A stretch of 64,000 nt of DNA from JAWKWA01 sp041397765 (GCA_041397765.1 JAWKWA010000010.1:62001-126000), one strand, 5' to 3'. Numbered from the stretch's first letter, positions 8,077-19,873 are shown. Notes: generated from the sequence alone by a model not told the origin. Numbers and translations: made by a program.

Positions 8077-9621
8077 ATGGGGCGGGGGATGTTCGGTCAG
8101 ATCTCGACAGTGGCGTTCGTCGGCATCGAGGCGCGGCCCGTGCAGGTCCAGGTGCAGATCTCGCCGGGCCTGCCGGTATTCGCGGTGGTCGGTCTGCCGG
8201 ACAAGGCGGTGGCAGAGAGCCGGGAGCGGGTGCGCGGCGCGCTGCACGCCATCGGGCTCGGCCTGCCGAGGAAGCACATCACCGTCAATCTGGCGCCGGC
8301 GGATCTGCCCAAGGAGGGCAGCCATTTCGACCTGGCGATCGCGCTGGCGATGATGGTCGCTTGCGGCGCCATCCTGCAGAGCCAGCTCGACGACTATTGC
8401 GCGATCGGCGAGCTCGCGCTCGACGGCTCGATAGCGCCCGTCATCGGCGCGCTGCCGGCGGCGGTCGGGGCCAATGCCATGGGCCGGGGGCTGATCTGCC
8501 CGGCCGCATCGGGGCCGGAGGCCGCCTGGGCGTCGGGGGAGATGTCGATCCTGGCGGCGCCGCACCTCCTCTCGCTCGTCAATCACTTCAAGGGCCTGCA
8601 GACGCTCGCCGCGCCGGAGCCGAGCATGCGCGACGAAGGTAATCCGATGCCCGACATGCGCGACATCAAGGGCCAGGAAAGCGCCCGCCGCGCCCTCGAG
8701 GTGGCGGCGGCGGGCGGCCACAATCTGCTGATGGTCGGGCCGCCCGGTTCGGGCAAGACGATGCTGGCGGCGCGCCTGCCCTCGATCCTGCCGCCCCTGA
8801 CACCCGAGGAGATGCTCGAGGTCAGCCAGATCCACAGCCTCGCGGGAGAACTCGCCGGCGGGCGGATCGGGCGACGGCGACCGTTCCGCCAGCCGCATCA
8901 TTCCGCGAGCATGGCCGCGCTCGTCGGCGGCGGCTCGCGGCCGCGTCCGGGCGAGGTCGCGCTCGCTCATCTCGGCGTCCTCTTCCTCGACGAGTTGCCC
9001 GAGTTTTCGCCGCCCGTGCTCGATGCCCTCCGCCAGCCGCTCGAGGCCGGCGAGACCGTGATTGCCCGGGCCAATCACCGCATCGCCTATCCCTCGCGCA
9101 TCCAGCTCGTCGCGGCCATGAACCCCTGTCGCTGCGGGCGGGCGGGCGAGCCGGGCTTTGCCTGCGCCCGCGGCCGCGACTGCGCCGAGCACTATCAGGC
9201 CCGGCTTTCGGGACCGCTGCTCGACCGCATCGACCTGCAGATCGAGGTGCCGGCCGTCACCGCCGCCGATCTGGCGCTGCCGGCGAGCGGTGAGGATAGT
9301 GCCACGGTCCGCGAGCGGGTGGTCCGCGCACGCGAGCGCCAACACCTGCGCGTCCGCCGGCTTGGTCTTTCCGGCGTCCGCACCAATGCCGATCTGAAGG
9401 GGGCGGCGCTCGAGGAGGCTTCGCGGCCGGACGAGGCGGGCATGGCGCTGCTGTCGGATGCTTCCGCCCGGCTGCAGCTCTCGGCGCGCGGTTATCACCG
9501 CACCTTGCGTGTCGCGCTGACACTCGCCGATCTCGCCGACGTCGATCGGGTCGGACGCGGGCAGATCGCGGAGGCCTTGAGCTACCGGGGCGAGCAGCTG
9601 CGCCAGCGCAAGGCCGCCTGA
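8077..9621 (+). CDS. comM: YifB/ComM family Mg-chelatase-like AAA+ ATPase
   Basis: ComM homologues are hexameric AAA+ helicases that promote branch migration during natural transformation and recombination. The 514-residue protein has the typical N-terminal ChlI domain (FVGIEARPVQVQVQISPGLP), a central Mg-chelatase AAA+ module with Walker A GPPGSGKT near residue 220 and Walker B VLFLDELPEF, a Cys-rich segment (NPCRCGRAGEPG...C...C) and the C-terminal domain ending GRGQIAEALSYRG. ATG 8077 is given, but ATG 8089 (MFGQIS) matches the usual N-terminus better. It stands alone between unrelated genes. Confidence 0.95.
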   Translation: MGRGMFGQISTVAFVGIEARPVQVQVQISPGLPVFAVVGLPDKAVAESRERVRGALHAIGLGLPRKHITVNLAPADLPKEGSHFDLAIALAMMVACGAILQSQLDDYCAIGELALDGSIAPVIGALPAAVGANAMGRGLICPAASGPEAAWASGEMSILAAPHLLSLVNHFKGLQTLAAPEPSMRDEGNPMPDMRDIKGQESARRALEVAAAGGHNLLMVGPPGSGKTMLAARLPSILPPLTPEEMLEVSQIHSLAGELAGGRIGRRRPFRQPHHSASMAALVGGGSRPRPGEVALAHLGVLFLDELPEFSPPVLDALRQPLEAGETVIARANHRIAYPSRIQLVAAMNPCRCGRAGEPGFACARGRDCAEHYQARLSGPLLDRIDLQIEVPAVTAADLALPASGEDSATVRERVVRARERQHLRVRRLGLSGVRTNADLKGAALEEASRPDEAGMALLSDASARLQLSARGYHRTLRVALTLADLADVDRVGRGQIAEALSYRGEQLRQRKAA

Positions 9622-9867
9622 GCGCCCGAACGGGCCTTGGATGGTCGGCCGAACCGTGGCGGGCTGTTCCCCAGGGCAACGATTCCGACCGTGACGTCGG
9701 CCGTCATCGGGCCGTTACGTTCTTGAAACCGGTGCAGTGCCCGCACACCTCATGAGGGCACGGGTTGCAGAGGAGACTGAACACGCAAGGCGCCGACCGG
9801 ATCGCCCGGGCGGCCCGAGCAGGGGCGGGGCGCCAGCATGTGCCCGGGACCCCAGGGAGGTGGTGTC

Positions 9868-10068
9868 ATGAGCGAGACGAGATCAGAATCCGGCCTGTCC
9901 GGTGCCGCGACCGCCGAGGTGATCGTCGGTGCCTTCGTCAGGATCGAGCGCGACGGGCCGGCACCCGTCCGCAACAAGCCCGCCGACATCATCTGGCTTG
10001 CCGACTACCGGCTCGAGCGCATCCGCCGCGAAGTGCTCCGCCGGGCCGCCGAGATCGGCCGCCGATAG
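9868..10068 (+). CDS. Small protein of unknown function
   Basis: The 66-residue product (MSETRSESGL...RRAAEIGRR) is soluble, with a hydrophobic core segment TAEVIVGAFVRIERD followed by a basic amphipathic C-terminus rich in Arg. The start is fixed by a strong GGAGG ribosome binding site 7 bases before the ATG. Codon use matches neighbouring genes. I recognise no domain. It may be cotranscribed with nothing: it is 246 bases after comM and 413 before the kinase. Confidence 0.62.
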   Translation: MSETRSESGLSGAATAEVIVGAFVRIERDGPAPVRNKPADIIWLADYRLERIRREVLRRAAEIGRR

Positions 10069-10481
10069 GGCATCGACGGGCAAGGCATGTCTCCCCCCGA
10101 GAGCACGGGGGATGGCGGCCGGCCCGTCGAAAGACCATGCCGGAAGGGACCAGCCTCAAGCGCGCGGCTCCGATTGCATTGGATCGGCGAGCGCTCGGGT
10201 GCCCGCATCCTCGTCCCGTTCCAATCCTGCCGGAGGGGCTGGGACGGGGGCTGCGCGAACACCCGCGCGCTGGCCCACTCGCTGGCGCGCCGGTCCGCTC
10301 GCTGCATGGGGGGCCTGCCCAGCCTCGGCCTGAACGCCAGTCTCTGCACGAGAGCCGGTCGTTTGACGAGAGGGAGAGAACCCGCCCGGGCCGCCATTAG
10401 CCGTTCCTCAACCGCGGGCGGCTAGTCTCGCGTCCAAAGAAACGGGGATGCACCCCGACCGGAACGAGGCGCCGAGCAGAC
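10069..10481. other. Intergenic region upstream of the hybrid kinase
   Basis: About 410 bases with only shadow frames on either strand. The last part should hold the kinase promoter, but no clear promoter, operator or repeat was seen. Confidence 0.45.
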
Positions 10482-12944
<2,463 letters not shown>

Positions 12945-13568
12945 GGCCGGACAGGTCGGCGTCGTCGCCGGGAGACCGTCTGCCGCCACCTCATCGAGGC
13001 CTGCCCCCCGCCGATGGCCTGTCCACGGATCGGTTGACGCGGATGCGAGCTCCCGGGGCTGTCGGGCGAGGTCCCGCGACCGGGTCCCGCCGAGTTGGCC
13101 TCCGCCGACCGGGGCCCGCCGACCGGGACCAGCCGCATACCGCCCGCCCGGATATGGGCCCGCCCCGCGACCCTTCCGATTCGCCGATGCACGATCGCCC
13201 GGGCGGGCTTTGTCTCCTTGCGTCCTCCTGTCCCCGTCCGCCATCGTCCGGCCGCTGGTCTCTCATCCCGGCCGATGCTAGACACCGCTCGTGATTCCGG
13301 GGCTGTTCGCCGATTTCGGCGGCTCCGATTCCGCGCCGGCCGCAGAGGCGCGGGCACGGCTCGTGCCGCGGCAGGATCGAGTGGGGCTGGATCGAGTGGG
13401 GCAGGACCCATGCAGGCTGCCGCCCGGCATGCTGCCGTGAGGAACCGCCGCGGCGCCTGGCCGGATGCGATCGAGCCGGCGCTCAAGGCCACTGTGTTGG
13501 CGCGTTTCGTTTCGACGAGCCGGGCGTCTTCTCGTCGGGGAATGCACTGGAGAGCTTGAGGAAAGACC
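12945..13568. other. Intergenic region between the kinase and the nucleotide-sugar dehydrogenase
   Basis: About 620 bases with no supportable gene. It contains a perfect-length 15-bp tandem repeat (GGATCGAGTGGGGCT/A) at 13374-13388 and 13389-13403. The final bases carry the ribosome binding site GAGGAAAG of the next gene. Confidence 0.5.
13374..13403. repeat. 15-bp direct tandem repeat, two copies
   Basis: GGATCGAGTGGGGCT is followed at once by GGATCGAGTGGGGCA. Only the last base differs. It lies about 165 bases upstream of the dehydrogenase start and could be a regulatory site or simple slippage. Confidence 0.7.
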
Positions 13569-14855
13569 ATGGCCAGCGTGCCGACCGTCGACAACGTCCG
13601 TATCGCCATCATCGGCCTCGGCTATGTGGGCCTGCCGCTCGCCGTCTACATGGCCCGCCACTTCCCGGTCACCGGCTTCGACATCAACCGGCAGCGCATC
13701 GCCGAGCTGAAGGCCGGCGAGGATCGCACCCACGAGGTGACCGAGGAGGAGTTCGCCGCGGCGCGGCGCATCTCCTACTCCGCCGACACCGCCGATCTCA
13801 AATCGTGCAACTTCTTCATCGTCACCGTGCCGACACCGATCGACGAGGCGCGGCGGCCCGACCTGACGCCGCTCGAGAAGGCATCGACCACGGTCGGCGG
13901 CGTGCTCAAGGCGGGCGACGTGGTGGTCTACGAATCGACCGTCTACCCGGGCGTGACCGAGGAGGTCTGCGTGCCGATCCTCGAGAAGCTCTCGGGATTG
14001 AAGTTCAACCGGGATTTCTTCGCCGGCTACAGCCCCGAGCGCATCAATCCGGGTGACGCCAAGCACCGCCTGCCCGACATCCTGAAGGTCACGTCGGGCT
14101 CGACGCCCGAGGTTGCCGAGCTCGTCAATGCGGTCTATGGCCGGGTCATCACGGCGGGCACGCACAAGGCGAGCTCGATCCGCGTCGCGGAGGCCGCCAA
14201 GGTCATCGAGAACATCCAGCGCGACGTCAACATCGCGCTCGTCAACGAGCTCGCCCAGCTCTTCAAGCAGATGGGCCTCGAGACGCGCGAGGTGCTGGCG
14301 GCGGCCGGCACCAAATGGAACTTCCACGGCTACATGCCGGGCCTCGTCGGCGGCCATTGCATCGGCGTCGACCCCTATTATCTGACGCATAAGGCCCAAT
14401 CGATCGGCTTTCATCCCGAGATGATCCTTGCCGGCCGGCGCATCAACGACGGCATGGCGCAATGGGTCGCCCACGACGTCATCAAGACCATGGTGAAGCG
14501 CAAGCAGCGGGTCGACGACGCGCGCATCCTGGTCATGGGCTTCACCTTCAAGGAGAACTGCCCGGACACGCGCAACACCAAGGTCGCCGATCTCGTCAAG
14601 GAGCTCGCCGAGTTCGCGCGCGAGGTCGCGGTCTACGACCCGCTCGCCGATGTCGAGGAGGCGATGCACGAATACGGCATCGCCGTCAGCCGCGACATGC
14701 CGAAGGGACCGTTCGACGCCGCCGTGCTCGCCGTCAAGCATGACGAGATCGCGGGGCTGGGGACCGCCGGCATCAAGGCGATGCTGAAGCCGGACGGTAC
14801 GATCTATGACCTGAAGGGCGTGCTCGCCCGCGAGGACAGCCACGCCCGCGTGTGA
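13569..14855 (+). CDS. UDP-N-acetylhexosamine 6-dehydrogenase (TviB/WbpO type)
   Basis: The enzyme oxidises a UDP-N-acetylhexosamine to the uronate with two NAD+, a step in acidic surface polysaccharide synthesis. The 428-residue protein has the N-terminal Rossmann motif IIGLGYVGLP (15-24), the conserved YESTVYPG, the central helix segment with NELAQLF, and catalytic Cys264 in GGHCIGVDPYYL, the form typical of the HexNAc branch rather than UDP-glucose dehydrogenase. A GAGGAAAG ribosome binding site precedes the ATG. The next gene is a UDP-sugar epimerase, so the pair probably makes a UDP-HexNAcA sugar. Exact substrate cannot be told from sequence alone. Confidence 0.93.
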   Translation: MASVPTVDNVRIAIIGLGYVGLPLAVYMARHFPVTGFDINRQRIAELKAGEDRTHEVTEEEFAAARRISYSADTADLKSCNFFIVTVPTPIDEARRPDLTPLEKASTTVGGVLKAGDVVVYESTVYPGVTEEVCVPILEKLSGLKFNRDFFAGYSPERINPGDAKHRLPDILKVTSGSTPEVAELVNAVYGRVITAGTHKASSIRVAEAAKVIENIQRDVNIALVNELAQLFKQMGLETREVLAAAGTKWNFHGYMPGLVGGHCIGVDPYYLTHKAQSIGFHPEMILAGRRINDGMAQWVAHDVIKTMVKRKQRVDDARILVMGFTFKENCPDTRNTKVADLVKELAEFAREVAVYDPLADVEEAMHEYGIAVSRDMPKGPFDAAVLAVKHDEIAGLGTAGIKAMLKPDGTIYDLKGVLAREDSHARV

Positions 14856-14974
14856 GGCGGCCCCGCTGAGCGCCGTCGATGCGATCGGGTCGGCGCTCCA
14901 GCTTGTCGTTGGCCGCATTTTCTTTCGGCGAGCCGGTAGCCACCTCGTCGGAAAATTGCTCTGGGGAATGAGGC

Positions 14975-15982
14975 ATGCGGATCCTGCTCACCGGCGTCGC
15001 CGGTTTCATCGGCTACCACACGGCCGAAGCGCTCCTTCGGCGTGGCGACGAGGTGATCGGCGTCGACAGCGTCAATGATTACTACGACGTGGCGCTGAAG
15101 GAGGCGCGGCTGGCCCGGCTCGAGGGGCGCCCGGGCTATCGCTTCATCCGCCACGATCTCGCCGGACGGCCTGAGACGGCCGAGCTGTTCGGCCGCGAGC
15201 GGCCCGACAGGGTCGTGCACCTCGCGGCCCAGGCGGGCGTCCGCTACGCCTTCACCAATCCGCACGCCTATGTCGATTCCAATCTCACCGGCTTCGTCAA
15301 CGTGCTCGAGGGCTGCCGGCACAACGGGGTCGGCCATCTCGTCTATGCCTCGTCGAGCTCGGTCTACGGCCTCAACACGCATATGCCCTTCAGCGTCGAG
15401 CAGAATGCCGACCATCCGGTCAGCCTCTATGGTGCGACCAAGAAGGCCAACGAGCTGATGGCGCATTCCTATGCCCATCTCTATCGCCTGCCGGCGACGG
15501 GGCTGAGGTTCTTCACGGTCTACGGCCCCTGGGGCCGGCCCGACATGTCGCTGTTCCTGTTCACGAAAAAGATCCTCGCCGGCGAGCCGATCGACGTCTT
15601 CAACAACGGCAATCACGCCCGCGACTTCACCTATATCGACGACATCGTCGAGGGCGTGGTGCGGACGCTCGACCACGTCGCCGCGCCCGATACGGCGTTC
15701 GACGGCGATGCACCGCTGCCGGCGACCTCCTCGGCGCCGCACCGGGTCTACAATATTGGCAACAACCAGCCGGTCGAACTCGTCCATTTCATCGAATGCC
15801 TGGAGAAGGCACTCGGCGTCGCGGCGAAACGCAATTATCTGCCGTTGCAGCCGGGCGATGTCGTGAAGACCTATGCCGATGTGGATCGTCTCGCCGATGC
15901 GGTCGGCTTCCGGCCGAGCACACCGATCGAAGAGGGGATTGCCCGGTTCGCCGATTGGTATCGAAGTTTTTACAAAGTCTAA
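14975..15982 (+). CDS. NAD-dependent UDP-uronate 4-epimerase (extended SDR)
   Basis: The enzyme interconverts the C4 configuration of a UDP-sugar, probably the uronate made by the preceding dehydrogenase. The 335-residue protein has the extended-SDR motif TGVAGFIG (6-13), the segment DSVNDYYDVALKEARL that marks UDP-glucuronate 4-epimerases, SSSSVYG, and the catalytic pair Tyr152/Lys156 in YGATK. An inferred role is in capsule or lipopolysaccharide precursor supply. It starts 119 bases after the dehydrogenase. Confidence 0.93.
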   Translation: MRILLTGVAGFIGYHTAEALLRRGDEVIGVDSVNDYYDVALKEARLARLEGRPGYRFIRHDLAGRPETAELFGRERPDRVVHLAAQAGVRYAFTNPHAYVDSNLTGFVNVLEGCRHNGVGHLVYASSSSVYGLNTHMPFSVEQNADHPVSLYGATKKANELMAHSYAHLYRLPATGLRFFTVYGPWGRPDMSLFLFTKKILAGEPIDVFNNGNHARDFTYIDDIVEGVVRTLDHVAAPDTAFDGDAPLPATSSAPHRVYNIGNNQPVELVHFIECLEKALGVAAKRNYLPLQPGDVVKTYADVDRLADAVGFRPSTPIEEGIARFADWYRSFYKV

Positions 15983-16101
15983 GTAAGTATTGCTCTCTTT
16001 CTTTCCCGATCCGAACGATGATGCGCCGCCACACCGCCGGAAGGCAGACGGACAGGCTCTCATCGAGGGGACGCCACATTGTAGGAAGGGAACCAAGCGC
16101 A

Positions 16102-16764
16102 ATGGCCGCCATGATCATCTGGATCGTCATCGTCGCCCTTGGCGTCGCGCTCATTGTCATCACCTCGGCCATCGGTGCGGTCGGCCTCAATGCGCTGGTG
16201 GCGGCCATGATCAGCCTCGTCATCGCCATCCTCGCGGTGCGGGAGAACCAGGCCGCGGCGGGCGGCGGCGCCGGCGCCTACCAGCTCTCGGCGACCAATG
16301 CGCGCTATATGGGCCTCGTCTGGGCCTGGGGCGCCGTCTCGCTGGTGCTCGTCTACAATGCCATCCTCAAATGGCCGGAGTGGTGGCACTTCGTGATCGC
16401 CTTCGCGGCGGCTGCGGCGCTCTGCCTCGTCTTCGCCAACCTGCTCGAGGCGGCCGCCAAGGGCGATGTCCCGGGCGAGCGGGTGCTCAAGCTGTCGCGC
16501 ATCCTTGCGGTCATCCAGCTCGTCGGGGCGCTCGTCGCGGTGGCAGGACTTGCGATCGACGGCAAGCTCGCCTTCCTCGGCATGCCGAGCCTCATCAACG
16601 GGCGCGACTGGCACGGCGATCCGTCCTGGGTCGGTAGCCATGTCTTCTTCTTCGGCGCGCTGGCGCTCGCGGCGATCAGCGCCGTCGCGCTCGGCTCCTA
16701 CAACCGGGCCCTTGCGGACAAGAGCCCGGCCCCGGCCGCCAGCGCGGTCCGTCGCCGGGTCTGA
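16102..16764 (+). CDS. Multi-pass membrane protein, first of two paralogues
   Basis: The 220-residue product has about six hydrophobic segments: residues 4-24, 30-46, 71-90, 95-115, 135-155 and 180-200. It ends with a soluble basic tail. The start at 16102 is chosen because a hydrophobic helix begins at once; a GGAAGGG stretch lies about 8-14 bases upstream. Its C-terminal helix region (SHVFFFGALALAAISAVALGS) matches the same region of the gene at 16949 (NHVFLAGALALVAMSTISLAS), and both carry a Trp/Tyr-rich helix in the first half, so they are paralogues. I do not recognise the family. It may belong with the sugar genes upstream, but this is only neighbourhood. Confidence 0.8.
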   Translation: MAAMIIWIVIVALGVALIVITSAIGAVGLNALVAAMISLVIAILAVRENQAAAGGGAGAYQLSATNARYMGLVWAWGAVSLVLVYNAILKWPEWWHFVIAFAAAAALCLVFANLLEAAAKGDVPGERVLKLSRILAVIQLVGALVAVAGLAIDGKLAFLGMPSLINGRDWHGDPSWVGSHVFFFGALALAAISAVALGSYNRALADKSPAPAASAVRRRV

Positions 16765-16783
16765 GGAAGCCCTCGCGCGCGGG

Positions 16784-16894
16784 CATTCGCGCGTCCGCTC
16801 GCATCTCGATCGATCAGGCGCGAGGTCTTTTCCAAGAGTCTGATTCACGACCTCGATGCTCGCGCGTCCGCTCGCATCTCGATCGATCAGGCTC
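16784..16894. repeat. Left copy of an inverted repeat module (two ~40-bp repeats plus spacer)
   Basis: The module holds two direct copies of a sequence ending CGCTCGCATCTCGATCGATC then AGGC, at about 16784-16819 and 16852-16894, separated by a spacer containing TCTGATTCACG. The same arrangement occurs in inverted orientation at 17542-17652, on the other side of the membrane gene at 16949. Confidence 0.82.
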
Positions 16895-16948
16895 TAGTCT
16901 CGCTTCCGACCGGTGATTCGCCCGTCAAGGGAGCGAGAGAGGCTGAGC

Positions 16949-17542
16949 ATGAGCTGGCTGACATTTGCGGGCCTCGCGGCGCTCGCCGGGATGCTCGCCA
17001 TGATCGCGACGGCGAGCCCGGAGCTCGCCGGAGCCAATGCCGTGGCGGCCGTCGCGACGGGCGGCGCACTCGCGCTCATCGCTCTTGGCGCCAATCTGGC
17101 TCTCTGGCGGGCGGGGGCCGGCATCGCGCCGATGCGCGCGGCGGCCGTGCTCAATGGGCGACTGATGGCGGTCGCCTATTTCTGGGGCGGCCTCGCCATG
17201 GCCGGCATGTACTATCTCACCGACCTTTCCTGGTATCACGCCTATCAATACGCGATCTATATGGCGGCGCTCGGCGCCCTCTGTCTCGCCATGGCGGGTC
17301 GGATCGCTGCCATCGACATTGCAGGGCGCACGCGTCCCTTGCGGACCGGACCGGCTCTCGCGGTGTTCCAGGGCCTCGTGATGGCGGGCATCGCCATCTA
17401 TCTGGCAAGGTCTGGCAAGCTCCAGGCGATGCGGCCGGACTGGGCCGCCAACCACGTCTTCCTCGCCGGCGCGCTGGCCCTCGTGGCGATGAGCACGATC
17501 TCGCTGGCGAGCCATCACCGGCTGAAGCCCGCACGTGGCTAG
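16949..17542 (+). CDS. Multi-pass membrane protein, second of two paralogues
   Basis: The 197-residue protein has about six hydrophobic segments (roughly 3-22, 28-47, 70-88, 93-112, 128-145, 163-182). Start ATG 16949 follows a GAGAGG ribosome binding site. Shared positions with the protein at 16102 include the motif HVF-x2-GALAL-x-A-x-S near the C-terminus and an aromatic helix YFWGGLAMAGMYYLTDLSWY in the first half. The gene is bracketed by inverted ~110-bp repeat modules, and the right module begins inside its stop region. Function unknown. Confidence 0.78.
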   Translation: MSWLTFAGLAALAGMLAMIATASPELAGANAVAAVATGGALALIALGANLALWRAGAGIAPMRAAAVLNGRLMAVAYFWGGLAMAGMYYLTDLSWYHAYQYAIYMAALGALCLAMAGRIAAIDIAGRTRPLRTGPALAVFQGLVMAGIAIYLARSGKLQAMRPDWAANHVFLAGALALVAMSTISLASHHRLKPARG

Positions 17543-17652
17543 AGCCTGATCGGTCGAGATGCGAGCCTCCGGGCGAGCATCGAGAGCGTGAATCGACTCA
17601 GAAAGGGAGAGCCTGATCGGTCGAGATGCGAGCGTCCGGGCGAGCATCGAGG
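17542..17652. repeat. Right copy of the inverted repeat module
   Basis: Two direct copies of GAGCCTGATCGGTCGAGATG then CGAG, at 17542-17586 and 17609-17652, with a spacer containing CGTGAATCGACTCAG. Read on the minus strand this matches the left module (16784-16894) through most of its length, with a few base changes. It begins at the stop codon of the membrane gene. Confidence 0.82.
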
Positions 17653-17658
17653 CGTAGA

Positions 17659-17725
17659 CTCCAACTCAAAGAGTTGGAGCATGCCCGACACGGCCGACCC
17701 GATTCCAAACAAGTCGGACATGCTC
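17659..17725. terminator. Likely bidirectional terminator between convergent genes
   Basis: A perfect 9-bp stem CTCCAACTC/GAGTTGGAG with an AAA loop (17659-17679) is followed by a 13-bp stem with one mismatch, GAGCATGCCCGAC/GTCGGACATGCTC (17677-17689 and 17713-17725). The site lies between the end of the membrane gene (plus) and the end of mepA (minus). There is no T run, so it is not a textbook terminator. Confidence 0.45.
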
Positions 17726-17759
17726 GAGCTGAGGCAACTTTCCGCCAGCCCGGCCTATC

Positions 17760-18776
17760 TCAGGGGCTGGCGAGCTGGGTCACGGCGCGGCGCGGCTCGG
17801 GCAGCGGAATCTCCGCCGTCTCGGGAGCGGCATCGCCGGTGAGGGTGGGCTCGGAGCCATCCTTCAGGATCGCGGCACAGGTCGCCGGCAGCGAGGAGAC
17901 CATCAGCTCGCGGCGGCGGACCTGCTTGGTCGAATCCTTCTTCGTCTCCGCGGGCTCGGCCTTGGCCGGCCGGCTGACCGTCTTCAGCCAGCTCTCGAGC
18001 TCCTTGCCGCAGCCGTCGTCGTCGGCCGGCTCCTTCTGCGGCACGCAGCCGGCCATGCCCGCCGGGCAGCTCAGCCGCACATGGAAATGGTAGTTGTGGC
18101 CGAACAGCGGGCGGACCTTGCTGAGCCAGGCCCGGTCCTCACCTGCCGAGGCACAGAGCGCCTTCTTGATCGCCGGATGCACGAAGATGCGCTCGACCTC
18201 GGGATGAAGCGCGGCGCGCTTCAGGATGCGGGCGAAATCCTCCGACCAGTTGCCGGCGACCACCTCGGTGCCCTTTTCCTCGGCGAGCAGCAGCGGCTCG
18301 ATGTTCTCGCGATCCTCGAGACTGAGCGGCACCTCGGAGGGCATCGGCTTGAACCAGATGTCCGCGTCGAGCCCGATCTGATGGCTCTTGTGGCCGGTCA
18401 GCATGGGGCCGCCGCGCGGCTGCGACATGTCGCCGATCAGCAGACCCGGCCAGTTCTCCTCGCTCTTCAACTCGGCCGAGAAGCGCGTCAGGAAGTCGAT
18501 CAGCGCCGGATGGCCCCAATTGCGGTTCCGCGACAGGCGCATGACCTGATAGCCGGCGCCGTTGATCGGCAGCGCCACGCCCCCCGACAGGCAGCCACGG
18601 GCATAGCCGCCGATGGGTGCGGCCTTCGCCCCGGCCGGGCCGAGCACGAAGCCGAACTGCTCCTTGGCCGGGCGCGCCTCATGCTTCTTGCCGGCGGCGC
18701 CGGCGGACGGGGCGGCGATTGCCAAGGCGATTGCGAGCGCGGCCATCGCGGCCGCCAGGGTTTCGCGTGAGCTCAT
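17760..18776 (-). CDS. mepA: MepA-type penicillin-insensitive murein endopeptidase
   Basis: MepA (peptidase M74) cuts D-Ala-mDAP cross-links in peptidoglycan in the periplasm. The 338-residue protein has a signal peptide (about 1-28, cleaved near AGAAG), paired Cys residues, and the zinc motifs HKSHQIGLDADIW and the C-terminal FGHNYHFHVRL. A longer than usual Pro/Lys/Glu-rich tail of about 90 residues follows the catalytic domain and keeps two further Cys. Family length is near 270-310. It is transcribed convergently with the membrane genes. Confidence 0.93.
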   Translation of the reverse strand: MSSRETLAAAMAALAIALAIAAPSAGAAGKKHEARPAKEQFGFVLGPAGAKAAPIGGYARGCLSGGVALPINGAGYQVMRLSRNRNWGHPALIDFLTRFSAELKSEENWPGLLIGDMSQPRGGPMLTGHKSHQIGLDADIWFKPMPSEVPLSLEDRENIEPLLLAEEKGTEVVAGNWSEDFARILKRAALHPEVERIFVHPAIKKALCASAGEDRAWLSKVRPLFGHNYHFHVRLSCPAGMAGCVPQKEPADDDGCGKELESWLKTVSRPAKAEPAETKKDSTKQVRRRELMVSSLPATCAAILKDGSEPTLTGDAAPETAEIPLPEPRRAVTQLASP

Positions 18777-18907
18777 CGGGACCTCCTCGCTCGATCGGCC
18801 ATCCGGCCATCTTCGTCAGCCATGTGCCGTTTTTTCGGCGGATCGGATCGGATGGGTCCGGGCGGCGGTCGCCCGCACCCTACAGGCCCGACCTCATCCC
18901 GTGAAGC

Positions 18908-19873
18908 TCAGCGGTCGCGGAAGCTGCGCTCCAGACGGCGCTGCTCCTCGGCGATGCGGACGCCGGCGATCATGCGGTCGATCAGCAGGCAGGTGCGTCG
19001 GAAGAGGTCCGAGCCGCGCCGGTAGTCGGCCGGGGCGAGGAAATCGACACGCCCGGCCCGGTAGAGATCGACGCATTTGCGCCGGCTCTTGCCCGGCGGA
19101 TGCACCGCGATGGCATGGCCGCCATTCTTGCGCATCACCGTCATCGATGGCACGTCGGTGTCGCCATCGCCGAAATAGATCATGTTCTCGAAGGGTACCG
19201 GCCGGTCGGCCTCGGGCATGTGGCTGTTGATCGAGGCGCCGAGATCCTCGATGCCCTTGTTGATGCGGAAGAGATATTGCGTCTTGCCGGTGTCGGTGAT
19301 GACGCGCTTGGGATAGGGCAGCTCGTAGGCCTCGAAGAAATATTCCGAGGCGAAGACATTGTGGAAGCGCGGATAGATCGGCGTGCCCTCGATGATCTCC
19401 TTCAGGCCCGAGGAAACGAGGTAGTGGCGAAGCTCGACCTCCGTACCGGCGGCGAGCTGGACATAGTCGCCGATGGCGTCGAACCAATCGGTGACGCCCT
19501 CGAACAGCTCGACGTCGCGGCCGAGCGCGACGAGCTCCTCGCGGTCGATCCGCACGCCGCGCGCCTTCGCTTTCTTGTACATGAGGTGCATGTAGGTGAT
19601 GAGGCCGTCGGCCTCCTCGCGCCGCGCCACCTCGGCGACCTCGGCCCAGAAGGCGGCGGCGTCCTCGCCGATCTTGGGCAGGAAGGTGTATTCCTGCATG
19701 GGGCGGGGCGAGAGCGTGCCGTCGAAATCATAGACGAGCGCGATGGTGCGTTTGAGGGCCGGGGCGGGCTTGTCCGTGCGCGAGCGCTGGCCGTGCGGCC
19801 GGCCGTCGTTGCCGGGACCGCCACCGGCATCGCGGCCGGTGCGTCCCTCGCTGCTCCTCAAGCGCGCTGCCAT
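18908..19873 (-). CDS. HAD-superfamily phosphatase
   Basis: The protein has the HAD nucleophile motif DFDGTLS (Asp49 and Asp51 from this start), a cap region rich in Glu, motif II Ser in VSSGLKE, a Lys-containing motif III and the acidic motif IV FGDGDTDVPSM. This resembles phosphoserine-phosphatase-like HADs, but the substrate is unknown. ATG 19873 gives 321 residues with a polar Gly/Arg-rich lead of 40 residues; ATG 19963 and TTG 19969 in the same frame are alternatives. It is divergent from the L,D-transpeptidase gene. Confidence 0.85.
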   Translation of the reverse strand: MAARLRSSEGRTGRDAGGGPGNDGRPHGQRSRTDKPAPALKRTIALVYDFDGTLSPRPMQEYTFLPKIGEDAAAFWAEVAEVARREEADGLITYMHLMYKKAKARGVRIDREELVALGRDVELFEGVTDWFDAIGDYVQLAAGTEVELRHYLVSSGLKEIIEGTPIYPRFHNVFASEYFFEAYELPYPKRVITDTGKTQYLFRINKGIEDLGASINSHMPEADRPVPFENMIYFGDGDTDVPSMTVMRKNGGHAIAVHPPGKSRRKCVDLYRAGRVDFLAPADYRRGSDLFRRTCLLIDRMIAGVRIAEEQRRLERSFRDR

